Origin: Sphingobacteriales bacterium JAD_PAG50586_3
GTDB taxonomy: Bacteria; Bacteroidota; Bacteroidia; CAMBQF01
Direction of reading: 5' to 3'
DNA: 64,000 nucleotides
NCBI GenBank assembly: GCA_023213195.1
Contig: CP096135.1
Coordinates: 1,568,616 to 1,632,615, forward strand
The notes under the pieces are model-generated. The model had not been told where the DNA came from and made no database searches. It saw nothing but the letters and a program-made list of their open reading frames with translations. Position numbers and translations under genes: made by a program. This document shows, one piece after another, positions 49,804 through 57,348 of the stretch (position 1 is the stretch's first letter; each line of letters opens with the position of its first letter).

Positions 49804-51369
49804 CTAAAGAGGGCTCTCAGTGCTTACCGCAGCGTCAGTAGGACTGCCACGAAGCGGCATGGTGGTATTAATGCTAGCTTCACTTCCAACACGTAAACTC
49901 CCAGTCAGCGGTATCTCCTTCTCCACCTGTGGTTCGTCTACGCTCACCATGACGGGGGAGAAAGACTTAATCGGAGGGTTAGTCAGTCCCGATGTATCGG
50001 GAGTAGACGAAGCCTCCTCATGCTTTTCACTCACCCCTCCACCTTCAACACTCACACCTTCCCTCTCCTCACTCCTCGCTTCTCTCTCCTCTACACTCAC
50101 AACTTCCCGCCCCTCACTCCTCACTGCTCTCTCCCCTATAAACGATACCCAACTCCTCACCGTGCGTTCCGGCAGCTCCATTTGCTGCGCAATATCCCTA
50201 AAACTCATTCCGTTGTACCGCATTTCTTCGGCGGTAATCATCAGCGTATTTCTCCGCTCGGTAGCAGTCGGCATAAGGACTTTCTCTTCTCGCTCTGTTC
50301 CGCACAGTTGTAGCAAAATTTCATTGTTTTGCAAACCAATTTCCAACACTTCAACCAACGTATTTTCACCCAGGGGCAGTGCCGTATTTTTAAGCGATTT
50401 CAGGTAGCGTTTACCTTCCTGGCGACAGTGGTTAGCTAAGGCATATAATACTATCTGCATGCGGAGCCAGTAGATTGCTTTTATAAAAGCTACTAATGGT
50501 GGGTGCTTTGCTAAGGTTGCGGGGCTTATTGTTTAGGGTGATGAGTATAGAAATACCCTTTTGCACCTTCATTTCATTCAATTTTAACATGAAGTAATTC
50601 CACATAGCAGGTTGCAGGTGCATACGGTCGGGCTGGTCTATAATAACCACCTCTGCATTTGTTTCAGCTACCATTTCGTCTAGCGATGCCACCAACCGCT
50701 CGCCCAGCGTAGCCCTTCCCGAAGCAAACGCATCAGCACTAATATTAGCGTAGAAAAAGTTCTCCGATACCTCACCCTCGCCATACCGCATCCGCATATC
50801 CGCCGCCCCCAACTCAAACCCAATAAATAGCACCTTTTTAGGAAGTAAACGACTCTCCCCCTGCAAAGGGGAGTACTCACGCCGTTGGCGTGAGGGAGGG
50901 GTGGATGCTATCTTGGTCTTTCGGTAACTCGATGCCACCACCCCTTTCTCCCGACGACCCTTGGTGTCGGGATTCATTCCCTCCTTTGCAGGAGGGGAGT
51001 TAGTAATAACCCCCTCTCCTTTGGAGAGGGGCCGGGAGTGAGGCTCAAGCTTTTCGCCAACCGTATAGCCACCGTACTTTTGCCCGTACCCATATCGCCC
51101 GCCAGTATGCAAAGCTGGCCGGTTTGCCAATAATTACCCCACAGCTTTTCGGGTGGTTTTATGGGTTTGTTTAATTCGTCTGTCAAGCTGTAGCGTTTAA
51201 GCACATCGGGTACCGATGGGTCTTTATACGGATAATCAATACCCGGAAGCCCCGGACCGGTTACACGCACAATGTGTTTTTCCACCATCTCGCCCTTGGC
51301 GTTAGGCTCCATTGTTTTAATAAGCTGAATATCGTGCTTAACCGTAGGCGGATTAAAAGGCTTTTTCAT
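49804..51369 (-). CDS. P-loop ATPase with C-terminal helix-turn-helix and an inserted coding repeat (frameshifted)
   Basis: Repaired length about 521 residues, from the ATG at 51369 (MKKPFNPPTVKH). RecA/AAA-type Walker A GDMGTGKSTVA near residue 95, Walker B-like AEVVIIDQPDRMHLQP near 235, then a helical region and a helix-turn-helix (MSFRDIAQQMELPERTVRSWV, about 385). It resembles RepA-like or KaiC-like ATPases of mobile elements. Between the Walker A helix and LLPKKVLFIGFELG lies about 65 residues of repeat-derived sequence (SLTPGPSPKERG). The frame breaks at 51010 (C5 for C6) inside that insert and near 50452 (one extra base in GATAGTA). The low-complexity tail (SEEREGVSVEGGGVSEKHEE) also looks repeat-made. 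The exact role is unknown. Confidence 0.65.
50855..51052 (-). repeat. Palindromic repeat element inserted inside the ATPase coding region
   Basis: Plus-strand sequence contains three nested palindromes: CTCCCCCTGCAAAGGGGAG (about 50855-50875), CCCTCCTTTGCAGGAGGGG (about 50980-50998) and CCCCTCTCCTTTGGAGAGGGG (about 51010-51030). In the gene's frame this reads LTPGPSPKERG, a peptide well known as a translated dispersed repeat in many genomes. The frame on both sides is ATPase, so the element was accepted as a protein insertion. Related sequences lie at 55373-55405 and 55620-55665. Confidence 0.7.
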
Positions 51370-51583
51370 AGGCAAGCTTGTAAAGTCCCGACATTTATCG
51401 TCGGGATAAATCGGGAGGAGGTTTGGGTTTGGCAGGTTAAATAAAGATACAAATATACAACAATATATATTGCTTGTCAATTATTGTTAACAAAATCCCC
51501 CTCTAAGAGGAACCAATTCCTCAATTTACACTAAAGGGTTTAATCTAATGAACTATTCAGTGTTTATAATTTAGGGTTATCAT

Positions 51584-51601
51584 GCCATATTAGGATATGG
51601 C
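51584..51601. promoter_or_regulatory. Inverted repeat upstream of the HNH gene
   Basis: GCCATAT-TAGG-ATATGGC, a perfect 7-bp inverted repeat 26 bases before the HNH gene start codon. A possible operator; no partner protein is identified. Confidence 0.35.
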
Positions 51602-51626
51602 AGGGGTTTAACTTGCTTTATCTAAT

Positions 51627-52118
51627 ATGGACAAATTTAAAAGGGTACAAAAAGATTTAAAGGTTGGAGAACTATTTCCAACCTTATCTAATATATGTGC
51701 TTGTGGTTGTGGTATTCCATTAAAAGGCAGGCAAAAAAGATGGGCTTCTGAAGCTTGTAGTCAACAAGCTTATTTTTCCTTTGCCATATTAAAAGGTAAT
51801 ACAGGTATAATCCGAAAACTATTATTTGAAATAGATGAGGGATTTTGCAGAAGTTGTGGAGTTTATTCAGAAGATTGGCAAGCAGACCATATAATACCTG
51901 TTAAATTTGGAGGTGGAGCATGTGATTTAGATAATTTCCAAACTTTATGCCTTTATTGCCATAAAAAGAAAACTGCTACAATGTATTCCAAAGAGATGCA
52001 ATCTCATGACAAGAAGCTTGTATTTCCTTTATCTTGCTTATATGGGTTGCAGGGGAATGGCTATATTCCTGCAAAAATATGTCATGAGAAAAACAAGCTT
52101 TATTTTCTATCTCTTTAG
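51627..52118 (+). CDS. HNH endonuclease
   Basis: 163 residues. ICACGCGIPLKGRQKRWASEACSQQAYF near the N-terminus is a cysteine-rich zinc site, and GFCRSCGVYSEDWQADHIIPVKFGGGACDLDNFQTLCLYCHKKKT (about 72-117) is a canonical HNH nuclease with the DHI and H residues and two CxxC pairs. Base composition is more AT-rich than in the flanking metabolic genes, suggesting acquisition. Its last 143 bases overlap the 3' end of the convergent gene at 51976-52677. The target and role (defence, homing, restriction) are not evident. Confidence 0.85.
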   Translation: MDKFKRVQKDLKVGELFPTLSNICACGCGIPLKGRQKRWASEACSQQAYFSFAILKGNTGIIRKLLFEIDEGFCRSCGVYSEDWQADHIIPVKFGGGACDLDNFQTLCLYCHKKKTATMYSKEMQSHDKKLVFPLSCLYGLQGNGYIPAKICHEKNKLYFLSL

Positions 52119-52677
52119 ACTCTATACCTTCTTCTAACATGGCATATTTTAATAAAACTGACGCATATTCCCTATTATCATGCTGTAATCTATTAGGTAA
52201 TGTTTTAGCAAAATGAATCTTTATTGCTCCATATTTACCTGTCTTTTTATTCTGTAAATACAACTCTGGTTTTAGTGTAACCTTAACTCCAGAAATTTGC
52301 ATAGAATTTAGTTTAAAAAGATTGTTACTAATAGTATAATTTGAAAGGTCAGGTAAATCAGTAGCTAAAATTGCTTTTAATGCTAAGATAGAATTTTTAT
52401 TGTCTGAGATTTCCCATTCAGATATTGCAGTTTTAGCTTTAATTTTATCTATACAAGTTGTTAAAATAGTATTATCATATTCTTTCTTATAATATAAGGG
52501 GAGTATATTTCTAACTTCTGAATACCGGACTTTATTATAATCAGCATCTATTCTAAGTGCTTTTACTATTTGTTTTCTTCTAAGTGGTCTTGCGGTCATA
52601 AATTCTGCAAGTTTATTCATTGAAATATAAGGTTTTTCTACCTTTTTTACTTCTGCTGTTTTTGATAAGAATACCAT
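51976..52677 (-). CDS. Uncharacterised protein convergent with the HNH nuclease
   Basis: 233 residues, no signal peptide or membrane helix, AT-rich. An N-terminal basic helical part (MTARPLRRKQIVKALRIDADYNKVRYSEVRNIL, about 27-60) could bind nucleic acid; the middle is beta-rich (LYLQNKKTGKYGAIKIHFAKTLPNRL) and the end is helical. I do not recognise the family. It overlaps the HNH gene tail to tail by 143 bases, so the two transcripts are antisense to one another at their ends. The pair may be a nuclease with a partner, but this is inference. Confidence 0.6.
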   Translation of the reverse strand: MVFLSKTAEVKKVEKPYISMNKLAEFMTARPLRRKQIVKALRIDADYNKVRYSEVRNILPLYYKKEYDNTILTTCIDKIKAKTAISEWEISDNKNSILALKAILATDLPDLSNYTISNNLFKLNSMQISGVKVTLKPELYLQNKKTGKYGAIKIHFAKTLPNRLQHDNREYASVLLKYAMLEEGIESKEIENKACFSHDIFLQEYSHSPATHISKIKEIQASCHEIASLWNTL

Positions 52678-52799
52678 TGTAGTTTTAATTAGTGGATACT
52701 GATTTAAGTTACTGCAAAAGTATAGTGAAAATTTCGGATTAATAGAAGTAGTTTACTAACAATTATTTATAACTGACCGTCAATGGAAACTTTCACGCC

Positions 52800-52833
52800 A
52801 TGGTCGGTGTTAAAGCAACGCGTAACCGACCAT
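52800..52833. repeat. Hairpin element, TGTTAAAGC-loop family, copy 0
   Basis: ATGGTCGGT (52800-52808) pairs with ACCGACCAT (52825-52833); the loop holds GTTAAAGCAACGCGTA. The same TGTTAAAGC loop occurs at 54276, 54441 and 54820 with different stems. A second small hairpin (CAGGTG-AAAA-CACCTG) at 52845-52860 follows and lies just downstream of the SecB-like gene. Confidence 0.55.
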
Positions 52834-52892
52834 CAATAATAATGGCAGGTGAAAACACCTGGCATGGCTAAAACAATAACCTTGATTCTAAA

Positions 52893-53354
52893 TCATTTTA
52901 TTTGAACACCTATACTATTTAGGTGACTTAAAACTTGCTCTTGCACGTTAATTATTGGAAGTATTAACTTAGATAATGCTGTATCTTTAACAAGCATTGC
53001 TAATATTCCTCTAGTTGTTGATAATGCTATTCCAGCTGCATTGTAAATTAATGAGTATGGTATATTAAGTTGATTATTATCCTTTGTTACAACCTCATCC
53101 CAATTAGTTACACTAAAAACACAAGATGTTTTTAATATTGCAATATCCTTACTGCCATCAGGTGTCTTAAGTTGTGGCGTTATTGTGTAGCTCGCTATAT
53201 AAATTTTATCATCGACAATAGGCTCTCCTTTAAACTCAAATGTAAACTGATAATTTTCTTTATTTCCGAACTCCGTAATCTGATCAAACAAATCAGTTTT
53301 TGCAAAAGAGACTAGTTTTACATCCTCAATTGAAATATAAATTTTCTGTTCCAC
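52893..53354 (-). CDS. SecB-like chaperone of a toxin-antitoxin-chaperone (TAC) operon
   Basis: 153 residues. A beta-rich first half (ISIEDVKLVSFAKTDL, NYQFTFEFKGEPIVDDKIYIASYTITPQL) and a C-terminal helix with IPYSLIYNAAGIALSTTRGILAMLVKD followed by LILPIINVQEQVLSHL. This matches the SecB pattern, [27 protein letters not shown], at each anchor. It lies four bases after an antitoxin gene, which itself follows a toxin gene. In TAC systems such as that of Mycobacterium tuberculosis, the SecB-like protein binds and protects the antitoxin. A general SecB would not be expected in this position, so a TAC chaperone is the best reading. Confidence 0.78.
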   Translation of the reverse strand: MEQKIYISIEDVKLVSFAKTDLFDQITEFGNKENYQFTFEFKGEPIVDDKIYIASYTITPQLKTPDGSKDIAILKTSCVFSVTNWDEVVTKDNNQLNIPYSLIYNAAGIALSTTRGILAMLVKDTALSKLILPIINVQEQVLSHLNSIGVQIK

Positions 53355-53358
53355 TTTT

Positions 53359-53748
53359 CTAACTTAAAATTAATTCATTATATTCAGGAATAGCGCTAGA
53401 ATAATTATCTAAGGCTTGTGGGGCTTGTGTTACCCCATCTATCGTAAACTCTACTTTCAAACATTTATTAGACACAGAATAGCCCCAAAAATCTTCTGTT
53501 GTAACGAAACTGATTTTAGGTACTTTCCCAATTGCAAGTGCTAATTCAATTAGTTTTTTTAATGTGAAATTGAAATTTCCATTTAATACTTGACTAATAT
53601 AAGAATTAGAAACATTTAATTTTTTCGCTAAATCTGTTTGATTAAGATTATTTGCATGCATATACGTAATAACCTCCCTGTATATATCATTTTGATACTT
53701 TTCAAGCAAGTAGTCTGGATATTCTAATAATTCCTCTTTACTTAACAT
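53359..53748 (-). CDS. HigA-like antitoxin with C-terminal chaperone-addiction extension
   Basis: 129 residues. Helical N-terminus, then a Cro/CI-type helix-turn-helix (NLNQTDLAKKLNVSNSYISQVLNGNFNFTLKKLIELALAIG, about 32-72). After the DNA-binding domain come about 50 further residues, including YSVSNKCLKVEFTIDGV and the hydrophobic end AIPEYNELILS. Antitoxins of TAC modules carry such extensions, which make them depend on the chaperone. Six bases downstream of the toxin, four bases upstream of the SecB-like gene. Probably binds the palindrome at 54128-54145. Confidence 0.8.
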   Translation of the reverse strand: MLSKEELLEYPDYLLEKYQNDIYREVITYMHANNLNQTDLAKKLNVSNSYISQVLNGNFNFTLKKLIELALAIGKVPKISFVTTEDFWGYSVSNKCLKVEFTIDGVTQAPQALDNYSSAIPEYNELILS

Positions 53749-53754
53749 ATATCT

Positions 53755-54123
53755 TTACTTTGATTGTAAATATTCTTTAATAATTTTCTTAGCCCTCTTA
53801 ATATCTACATCTTGTGTAGTTTTCTTTCCACCTGAAACCAATATTATTAAACCATCTTTCCTACAGTGATAGACTCTTAAATGTTTTGTTTTTACTTCGT
53901 AAGCATCATTCCCCACACTCTTATATTTGTTAGGAGGAATTAATAATCCGTTTGCAACATCCTCTATAATAGCCCAAACTTTAAATAATTCACCCTTTAG
54001 ATTATTGTCGGCCTTTATTTCATCAAAAAAATCATCAATAATACACTTGTTGTCCCTAACTAGCTTGCAGATAGGTTGTCGAATATGTGGCTTATCGACA
54101 TGTTTAACAACAAATATACTCAT
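53755..54123 (-). CDS. HigB/RelE-like toxin of the TAC operon
   Basis: 122 residues from the ATG at 54123 (MSIFVVKHVDKPH). The C-terminal half, KTKHLRVYHCRKDGLIILVSGGKKTTQDVDIKRAKKIIKEYLQ, has the final strands and helix of RelE/HigB-type mRNA interferases (RVYHxxxxxxIILxxGxKKTTQxxDIxRAxxIxxEY). The upstream ATG 26 codons earlier (MSPHRNKPKN) would add a sequence overlapping the palindrome, so I prefer 54123. Toxin comes first in the operon, as in host-inhibition HigB systems. Confidence 0.8.
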   Translation of the reverse strand: MSIFVVKHVDKPHIRQPICKLVRDNKCIIDDFFDEIKADNNLKGELFKVWAIIEDVANGLLIPPNKYKSVGNDAYEVKTKHLRVYHCRKDGLIILVSGGKKTTQDVDIKRAKKIIKEYLQSK

Positions 54124-54127
54124 AAAG

Positions 54128-54145
54128 TTTAAGTTATAACTTAAA
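54128..54145. promoter_or_regulatory. Perfect 18-bp palindromic operator of the TAC operon
   Basis: TTTAAGTTATAACTTAAA is perfectly self-complementary and lies 5-22 bases upstream of the toxin start. It is the natural binding site for the HigA-like repressor. A -7-like TATTTTTG on the minus strand (54199-54206) suggests a leader of about 70 bases that contains the operator. Confidence 0.6.
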
Positions 54146-54275
54146 AAAGCGAAAAAATTATTCTCAAGTAAGTTTTTAGGTTTATTACGATGAGGGGACA
54201 AAAATAATAAATATCTACTATAGTGAAACTATTAGGAGATAATCAGCACTATGCAAGTCAGCATCGTTCCAGCTA

Positions 54276-54308
54276 TGTTAGGTGTTAAAGCGTAGCGTCA
54301 CCTGCCAC
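54276..54308. repeat. TGTTAAAGC-loop hairpin, copy 1
   Basis: TTAGGTG-TTAAAGCGTAGCG-TCACCTG; the loop matches the other copies, the left arm is partly decayed. Confidence 0.5.
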
Positions 54309-54440
54309 TAAAACCTCCCTCCCCGCTACGCGGTACTCCCTCCGAGAGGGAGACATTGTTTACGCAGACTAAAATCCCTCCCCTCATTACATTCGGGTAC
54401 TCCTACTGACGCTACGGTCAGTACTGTAAGCTTTTCCACC

Positions 54441-54487
54441 GTGGCAGGTGTTAAAGCTCCCGAGGCTTCGGGAGCGTCACCGTCCAT
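54441..54487. repeat. TGTTAAAGC-loop hairpin, copy 2 with a nested hairpin
   Basis: GTGGCAGGTGTTAAAGC, then an inner hairpin CTCCCGA-GGCT-TCGGGAG, then CGTCACCGTCCAT. The outer arms pair imperfectly. The inner hairpin occupies the place of the loop segment GTAG of the other copies. Confidence 0.5.
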
Positions 54488-54735
54488 AAAAACCTCCCCC
54501 GTCCGCCTAAGGCGGACACCCCTCCGAGAGGGAGACATTGCTTACGCAGACTAAAAATCCCTCCCCTCGCTGCGCGAGGTACTCCCTTTACAAGGGAGAG
54601 TTGTTTTTTGTGCGTGGGCATTTTGTGCAAAATTCCGTGCGGACCTGCAATTTCGTAGAGCAGGAGGTTTTGTGCGGCTGTCTAGCGCGGCGAAACGAAA
54701 TGAGAGGTCTATTATTTTGCACGGCCTTCTTTGGT

Positions 54736-54761
54736 TACTTTCTTCGGCCGGGAAGAAAGTA
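54736..54761. repeat. TACTTTCTTC inverted repeat
   Basis: TACTTTCTTC-GGCCGG-GAAGAAAGTA: a perfect 10-bp stem with a 6-base loop. A related sequence occurs near 56470-56510. Confidence 0.6.
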
Positions 54762-54819
54762 ATGCTGTCGGCAGACAACCGCCGATAGGCAGCCAAAAAT
54801 AGTATCACCCCTTTCCACC

Positions 54820-54852
54820 GTGGCAGGTGTTAAAGCGTAGCGTCACCTGCCA
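54820..54852. repeat. TGTTAAAGC-loop hairpin, copy 3
   Basis: GTGGCAGGTG (54820-54829) pairs with CACCTGCCAC; the loop is TTAAAGCGTAGCGT. Same loop and different stem from the copy at 52800. Confidence 0.6.
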
Positions 54853-54979
54853 CTAAAAACCTCCCCGCCCTTTGGACACCCCCTCCGAGGAGGGGACATT
54901 GCTTACGCAAATTAAAAATCCCTCCCCTCGCTGCGCGAGGTACTCCCTTTACAAGGGAGAGTTGTTTCCTTAACCCAAT

Positions 54980-55170
54980 TCCGCCATCGGCGGAAACATC
55001 CGGCCTTAAATTAAATGTCGTAATAAAACAAGCGCAGTGAAGCGTAGCCCCGCAATAGCGGGGATGAAGCCTGCGCCTGAGCGACGTCCAAAAGCACTGC
55101 TAAGTGCGTTGGGCTAGAATGCAGGGTTCAGCGCAACAGCGTGTAGTTTTTAGACAATTAATTTTCAGCC
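54980..55170. repeat. 190-bp intergenic repeat, copy A
   Basis: From CCGCCATCGGCGGAAACATCC to CAATTAATTTTCAGCCG. It contains CCCCGCAATAGCGGGG and GCACTGCTAAGTGC hairpins and CCTGCGCCTGAGCGACGTCC. Copy B lies at 56246-56436 and differs in about ten positions. No coding frame is maintained. Confidence 0.7.
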
Positions 55171-55711
55171 GTTGATTTTTTGCTTCCTTTTTTATCAAGA
55201 AAAAGGAAGTGCCTCCGCAAAGGAGTGTCTCCAGCATAGGGAACTACCGGTAGGTTTATAATCCCGACATTTATCGTCGGGGCAATGAAGAAATGTATCA
55301 CCCCTTCGGGGTTTAAATAAATACCACCGTTTTTATTCTACAATACTTTCACCCCTTTGGGGTTAATTAAAGTCCCTCGCCCTTAAAGGGGAGAGGGATT
55401 TAGGGAGAGGGGAAACAAAAAGAAAGTGCCCTCCGCAAAGGCAGCCATCGGCAGACAACCGCCGGTAGGCAATTATTTACTCGGCTATAAATCGCTCCCC
55501 CTCGTTACACTCGGGTACTCCCCGTCCGAATGGATGAAGCCATTCATCCATTCGGGCCTTTAGAAAGGGAGAGTTGTTTCCTTCTTATCGCCCTTCTGGG
55601 GTTAATCCGCGTAACACTCCCTTCTCTCTTCAGGAGAAGGGGCCGGGGGATGAGGTAAAAAGGGGAGAGGGAACCAACCCACTAAAACACTATACTGTTA
55701 TGAAAGTATTA
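55171..55711. other. Gene-free repeat-rich stretch
   Basis: Contains fragments of the CTCCCC/GGGGAG family (55373-55405, 55490-55570, 55620-55665), the GTAGGTTTATAATCCCGACATTTATCGTCGGG inverted repeat near 55255-55282, and short hairpins. No supportable gene on either strand. Confidence 0.55.
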
Positions 55712-56053
55712 CTACAGGAGACGAACATAATTTAACTGGATAGGAAAAGAGTTCCATCTAATAGTATTTTGTTTTGTCTTATACCCAATTTTAAGGGTTA
55801 AATCAGGTTTAGGTTTTGTATCTAAAAATTTAATGTAGTTAGCAATATCTTCAGATTTTACTTTGGGGTCGTAAGTAAATGCCATTCCCTTAAAATCAAC
55901 CTTAAACAGCTCTGTTCTTGTAAATACAAGGGTTAACTTATTTAGTATTATAAGGCTGTTTATAATGCTTAAATAGTCTTTTTCATTAGAATATTCTATA
56001 CAAAAAGAATACTTTGTATCGTTTACAGTTTCAAAGTAACATTTAGATTTCAT
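55712..56053 (-). CDS. Hypothetical protein in the repeat region
   Basis: 113 residues from the ATG at 56053 (MKSKCYFETVNDTKY); an upstream start 11 codons earlier is possible. Mixed alpha/beta, no signal peptide or membrane helix: YSFCIEYSNEKDYLSIINSLIILNKL and VKSEDIANYIKFLDTKPKPDLTLKIGYKTKQ. AT-rich, like the TAC and HNH genes. I do not recognise a family. It stands alone between repeats, so is probably an acquired gene. Confidence 0.55.
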   Translation of the reverse strand: MKSKCYFETVNDTKYSFCIEYSNEKDYLSIINSLIILNKLTLVFTRTELFKVDFKGMAFTYDPKVKSEDIANYIKFLDTKPKPDLTLKIGYKTKQNTIRWNSFPIQLNYVRLL

Positions 56054-56245
56054 GTGCAAACTTATAACAAAGTAAGGAATAAACACTCCTTTTGTTTTCT
56101 ATGTGCTGTTAGTTAATACATTACAACCAAACATAAACCTCCTCCGTTCCGCCTAAGGCGCGGTATTCCCCTCCTTGACAACTTTATGCCAGTCCAGACT
56201 TCATCCCGAAACATCGGGGAGTAGGGGAGTTAAATTCCCCACATC

Positions 56246-56436
56246 TCCGCCACAGGCGGAAACAATACGGCCTTAAATTAAGTGTCGTAATAAAACAAAC
56301 GCAGTGAAGCGTAGCCCCACAATAGCGGGGATGAAGCCTGCGCCTGAGCGACGTCCATAAGCACTGCTAAGTGCGTTGGGCTAGAATGCAGGGTTCAGCG
56401 CAACAGAGTGTAGTTTTAGACAATTAATTTTCAGCC
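56246..56436. repeat. 190-bp intergenic repeat, copy B
   Basis: About 94% identical to copy A by eye, aligned from CCGCCACAGGCGGAAACAATACGG to CAATTAATTTTCAGCCG. In one hairpin CCCCGCAAT became CCCCACAAT, breaking a pair. Confidence 0.7.
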
Positions 56437-56781
56437 GGGAGCTTTCTTTGCCGTAGGCCTGCCCCGTACTTGATACGGGGTTTCTTTCGCGGTGAAAGAA
56501 ATGAAGTGCCTGCCGCATAGGCAAATGAAGAATTTGGACTAAAGCCCGGGTTATGTTTCGTGCCTTATTCCCCGCCCTAAAGGGCGGGGCTACTACATAT
56601 TGCTACGCACCCTAAAAATCTATCCCCCTCATTACATTCGGGTACTCCTCATGGCGCTACAGTTAGCACTGTAAGCTTTAAGAGGGAGACCATAAAACGG
56701 CCTGCAAAAGCGGGTTGTCGGACTACATACTGTTGGATTAAAGGCGTTTTTTATTCAAGACTTAGCCCTGAATACTCAGAA
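56437..56781. other. Gene-free repeat-rich stretch before the DUF6265 gene
   Basis: Holds TTTCTTTCGCGGTGAAAGAAA, CCCCGTACTTGATACGGGG and CCCGCCCTAAAGGGCGGGG inverted repeats and another CCCCTCATTACATTCGGGTACTCC module (56622-56650). No ORF supported. Confidence 0.5.
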
Positions 56782-57256
56782 CTATTTAGCGCGGACCATC
56801 AAAAACTTCTGGCTTTTAATTTGGCCTTTTTCGGTGCCCGATATTTCGGCAACAAGGGAATCTTTGGTGGGGTGCGAGTAGCTTATTTTTTGTGGAAAAT
56901 CATGCAAGGGGTTTTCAAAAATTAATTGCTTTTTGTTGTGTAACGATGCTTTAAATACAACAGGTTTTCCACCGTTTTGGTCTGCTACGGTTGGCATGTA
57001 GAATAAATCACTGCCGTGTTGCTCCATGCGTATCTGTTCAGAAAATACGGTGTCTTTACCCATAATAAAATGACTGTAGCCTGTGTATACAGTGTCGTTT
57101 TGTTTTTGCTAAGGCTTCTATTAACGTGCCATTGGCCGAGACATTTTCCCACTTGCCCAGCATCCATTTAGCATCGCGTATCGCCGGCTTTTCTAATATT
57201 GCAAAAGCGGTGAAAAATACTAGAATTGCAAGCAGTTTGGGCAGTAATCGTTTCAT
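56782..57256 (-). CDS. DUF6265-like exported protein (frameshifted)
   Basis: Repaired length 157 residues. Signal peptide-like start (LLAILVFFTAFAI), then DAKWMLGKWENVSANGTLIEAWQKQNDTVYTGYSHFIMGKDTVFSEQIRM and FYMPTVADQNGGKPVVFKA, QLIFENPLHDFPQKISY: the DUF6265 beta-barrel-like pattern. The break is at CTAAGG (57109); restoring CCAGG yields IEAWQKQNDTVYTGYS, a much better fit than the given frame. Small exported protein of unknown function, divergent from the GH92 gene. Confidence 0.8.
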
Positions 57257-57348
57257 GTTTAAAGTAAATTGTATGCTAAAGTAACATTATATATTTTTCA
57301 CTTTTAGTTTTTCATTTTTCATTCATTGCAAAATGCTATCTTAACCCC

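Larger units (their letters stand above)
54310..54970. repeat. Three copies of a CTCCGAGAGGGAGACATTG repeat module
   Basis: Copies near 54331-54400, 54515-54602 and 54880-54965 share CCTCCGAGAGGGAGACATTG, TTACGCAGACTAAAA, TCCCTCCCCTC and, in two, GCTGCGCGAGGTACTCCC TTTACAAGGGAGAG. The modules contain small palindromes (TCCGAGAGGGA; CTCGCTGCGCGAG; CTCCCTTTACAAGGGAG) and alternate with the TGTTAAAGC hairpins. No ORF is conserved across them. Confidence 0.65.

Noticed and set aside
50020..50407. Plus-strand ORFs of about 97 and 195 codons opposite the ATPase 3' end
   Set aside because: They consist of Ser/Thr/Pro/Leu-rich low complexity arising from the repeat-like tail on the other strand.
53927..54139. 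Small plus-strand ORF opposite the toxin gene
   Set aside because: Entirely antisense to a well-supported toxin and without family resemblance.
54538..54808. ORFs of 74-85 codons in the repeat region (both strands)
   Set aside because: They lie across repeat modules and a hairpin, differ between repeat copies, and carry no recognisable domain.
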